A stretch of DNA of 64,000 nucleotides from Pedobacter planticolens (lineage in GTDB: Bacteria; Bacteroidota; Bacteroidia; Sphingobacteriales; Sphingobacteriaceae), in contig NZ_WNXD01000001.1 of NCBI RefSeq assembly GCF_014172375.1, forward strand, positions 1,364,001-1,428,000. Direction: 5' to 3'. The stretch's first letter is position 1. Every line of letters begins with the position of its first letter. The translations under genes and the position numbers were made by a program. The notes beneath the pieces are model-generated. The model saw nothing but the letters and a program-made list of their open reading frames with translations, was not told where the DNA came from and ran no database searches. Below are positions 63,377 to 64,000 of this stretch, one piece after another.

Positions 63377-63606
63377 TCCTGCCCTCGCTCCAATCTTTTT
63401 GGCATTGTCATGCTGAGCTTGTCGAAGCATCTGCAACAAAAAGTATTTCCGCTAAGTCAGGTTTAAATTATGCAAGTCTTTGCTACTAGTTGTGGTTTCC
63501 TTGCACAAGCTTTAGTTAAATAGCCCAGATTGAAGCGATATACTTTTTAGATGTCATCCTGAGCGTAGTCGAAGGACAATCTAAAAAGATTTAGCGAAAA
63601 GCTGGA
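63377..63606. repeat. composite mosaic repeat, second copy with different inner palindromes
   Basis: 63377-63462 is the inverted-orientation scaffold with an inner CATGCTGAGCTTGTCGAAGC module at 63407-63430. 63521-63606 is the forward scaffold (TAGCCCAGATTGAAGCGATA; AGCGAAAAGCTGGA) with a different inner module, GTCATCCTGAGCGTAGTCG at 63553-63571. The spacer 63463-63520 resembles the one at 29683-29738. It lies between the peptidase terminator and the DUF3307 gene stop. Confidence 0.8.
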
Positions 63607-63646
63607 TTACCTTTAACCATTACAATAAAATTGCGCTTCAAAAAAA

Positions 63647-64000
63647 TTACAAATTGATATTCATAACAGTCATGGCTACAATTAACGCAATACCGAAGCT
63701 CAATAAAGTACCAATAAGCACATATTCGGTGAGTTTAATATCGTGTGCTTCTTTTAAATCCCCAAACCTAAAAATAGATTTTGCAGCTAATAAAAACCCA
63801 ACGGCTTCGAAATGATGCGTGCATACAAAAAGATAAATAAGCAAACGCTCTAAAATACCAATGAATTTTCCGGCATCTTGTAATGAACTTGATGCTTTGC
63901 TAGGAATCCATTTAGCAATAATTACTCTGATAAATATGGCAGCTGGAGATATTAAAAATAAAGCACCGAGCAAGAATAACCAAAATTGTGCGTTTTCTAA
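63647..64000 (-). CDS. DUF3307 family membrane protein, C-terminal part
   Basis: The frame is open to the right edge of the window, so only about 117 C-terminal residues are seen; a TTG at 63973 is an internal codon. At least three hydrophobic segments, plus ERLLIYLFVCTHHFEAVGFLLAAKSIFRFGDLK, match the C-terminal part of DUF3307 proteins, which are about 240 residues. Relatives are sometimes next to SatD-like regulators, which would lie outside the window. Function unknown. Confidence 0.8.
   Translation of the reverse strand, partial: LENAQFWLFLLGALFLISPAAIFIRVIIAKWIPSKASSSLQDAGKFIGILERLLIYLFVCTHHFEAVGFLLAAKSIFRFGDLKEAHDIKLTEYVLIGTLLSFGIALIVAMTVMNINL

Overview
The window looks like a chromosomal segment of a Bacteroidota bacterium, most likely Sphingobacteriaceae (Pedobacter-like). 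Support: low GC throughout; promoters of the TAnnTTTG type with no clear Shine-Dalgarno sequences; many Bacteroidota-typical families (PorE-like OmpA protein, DUF6526, DUF3667, DUF4397, DUF4412, GH92, A2M plus pbpC); and several families of intergenic palindromic repeats common in this phylum. The genus is inference. Nearly all genes are chromosomal housekeeping or envelope genes. I see no prophage, integron, insertion sequence, CRISPR array, tRNA or rRNA.

Layout. 1-5.9 kb: 3' part of a thioester-containing alpha-2-macroglobulin gene and pbpC, an envelope defence/repair pair. 5.9-7.8 kb (minus): lysoplasmalogenase-like and AGMO-like membrane hydroxylase genes that overlap, a candidate ether-lipid module. 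8.0-10.6 kb: RRM protein, YhhQ queuosine-precursor transporter, Bcr/CflA drug exporter. 10.7-12.7 kb: glutamine/methionine-type aminotransferase with an omega-amidase-like nitrilase. 12.7-17.9 kb: glycosylasparaginase, CutC, a small secreted protein and a GH92 mannosidase, suggesting N-glycan salvage. 18.2-22 kb: lepA, folD, a Rieske ferredoxin and queE. 22-24.4 kb: PorE-like protein and a DUF6526 protein. 24.4-29.6 kb: kdsA, recQ, kdsD and a GDP-mannose pyrophosphorylase (Kdo and GDP-mannose supply). 29.9-32.4 kb: divergent rlmB and dnaB. 32.5-39.2 kb: chromate transporter, TPR protein, etfBA, bifunctional nuclease, nucleoside permease, DUF3667 protein. 39.3-42 kb (minus): gltA, DUF3347 lipoprotein, beta-barrel protein. 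42-47.2 kb (minus): a type II restriction-modification pair, miaA, a phage-like orphan domain, DUF1801 and a metallo-beta-lactamase lipase-like protein. 47.2-51.7 kb: glycine-zipper lipoprotein, a small basic protein with a long leader, a beta-CASP nuclease, and a HipA-like kinase with DUF3037. 51.8-57.7 kb: DUF4397 lipoprotein, then an outer-membrane protein, a ComEA-like HHH beta-barrel protein and ComEC. 57.7-64 kb: enoyl-CoA hydratase, DUF4412 protein, LTA-synthase-like sulfatase, DPP4-like peptidase, and the 3' part of a DUF3307 gene.

Most interesting points. The PorV-like / HHH-barrel / ComEC run is a plausible outer-to-inner membrane DNA-uptake apparatus. The AGMO/TMEM86-like pair is a candidate bacterial ether-lipid cleavage module. 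Two composite mosaic repeats (29.6 kb and 63.4 kb) share an outer scaffold but carry different inner palindromes. A palindromic repeat has become the N-terminal coding sequence of cutC. Several essential genes have a -7 box only 5-8 nt before the start codon, implying leaderless or near-leaderless transcripts.
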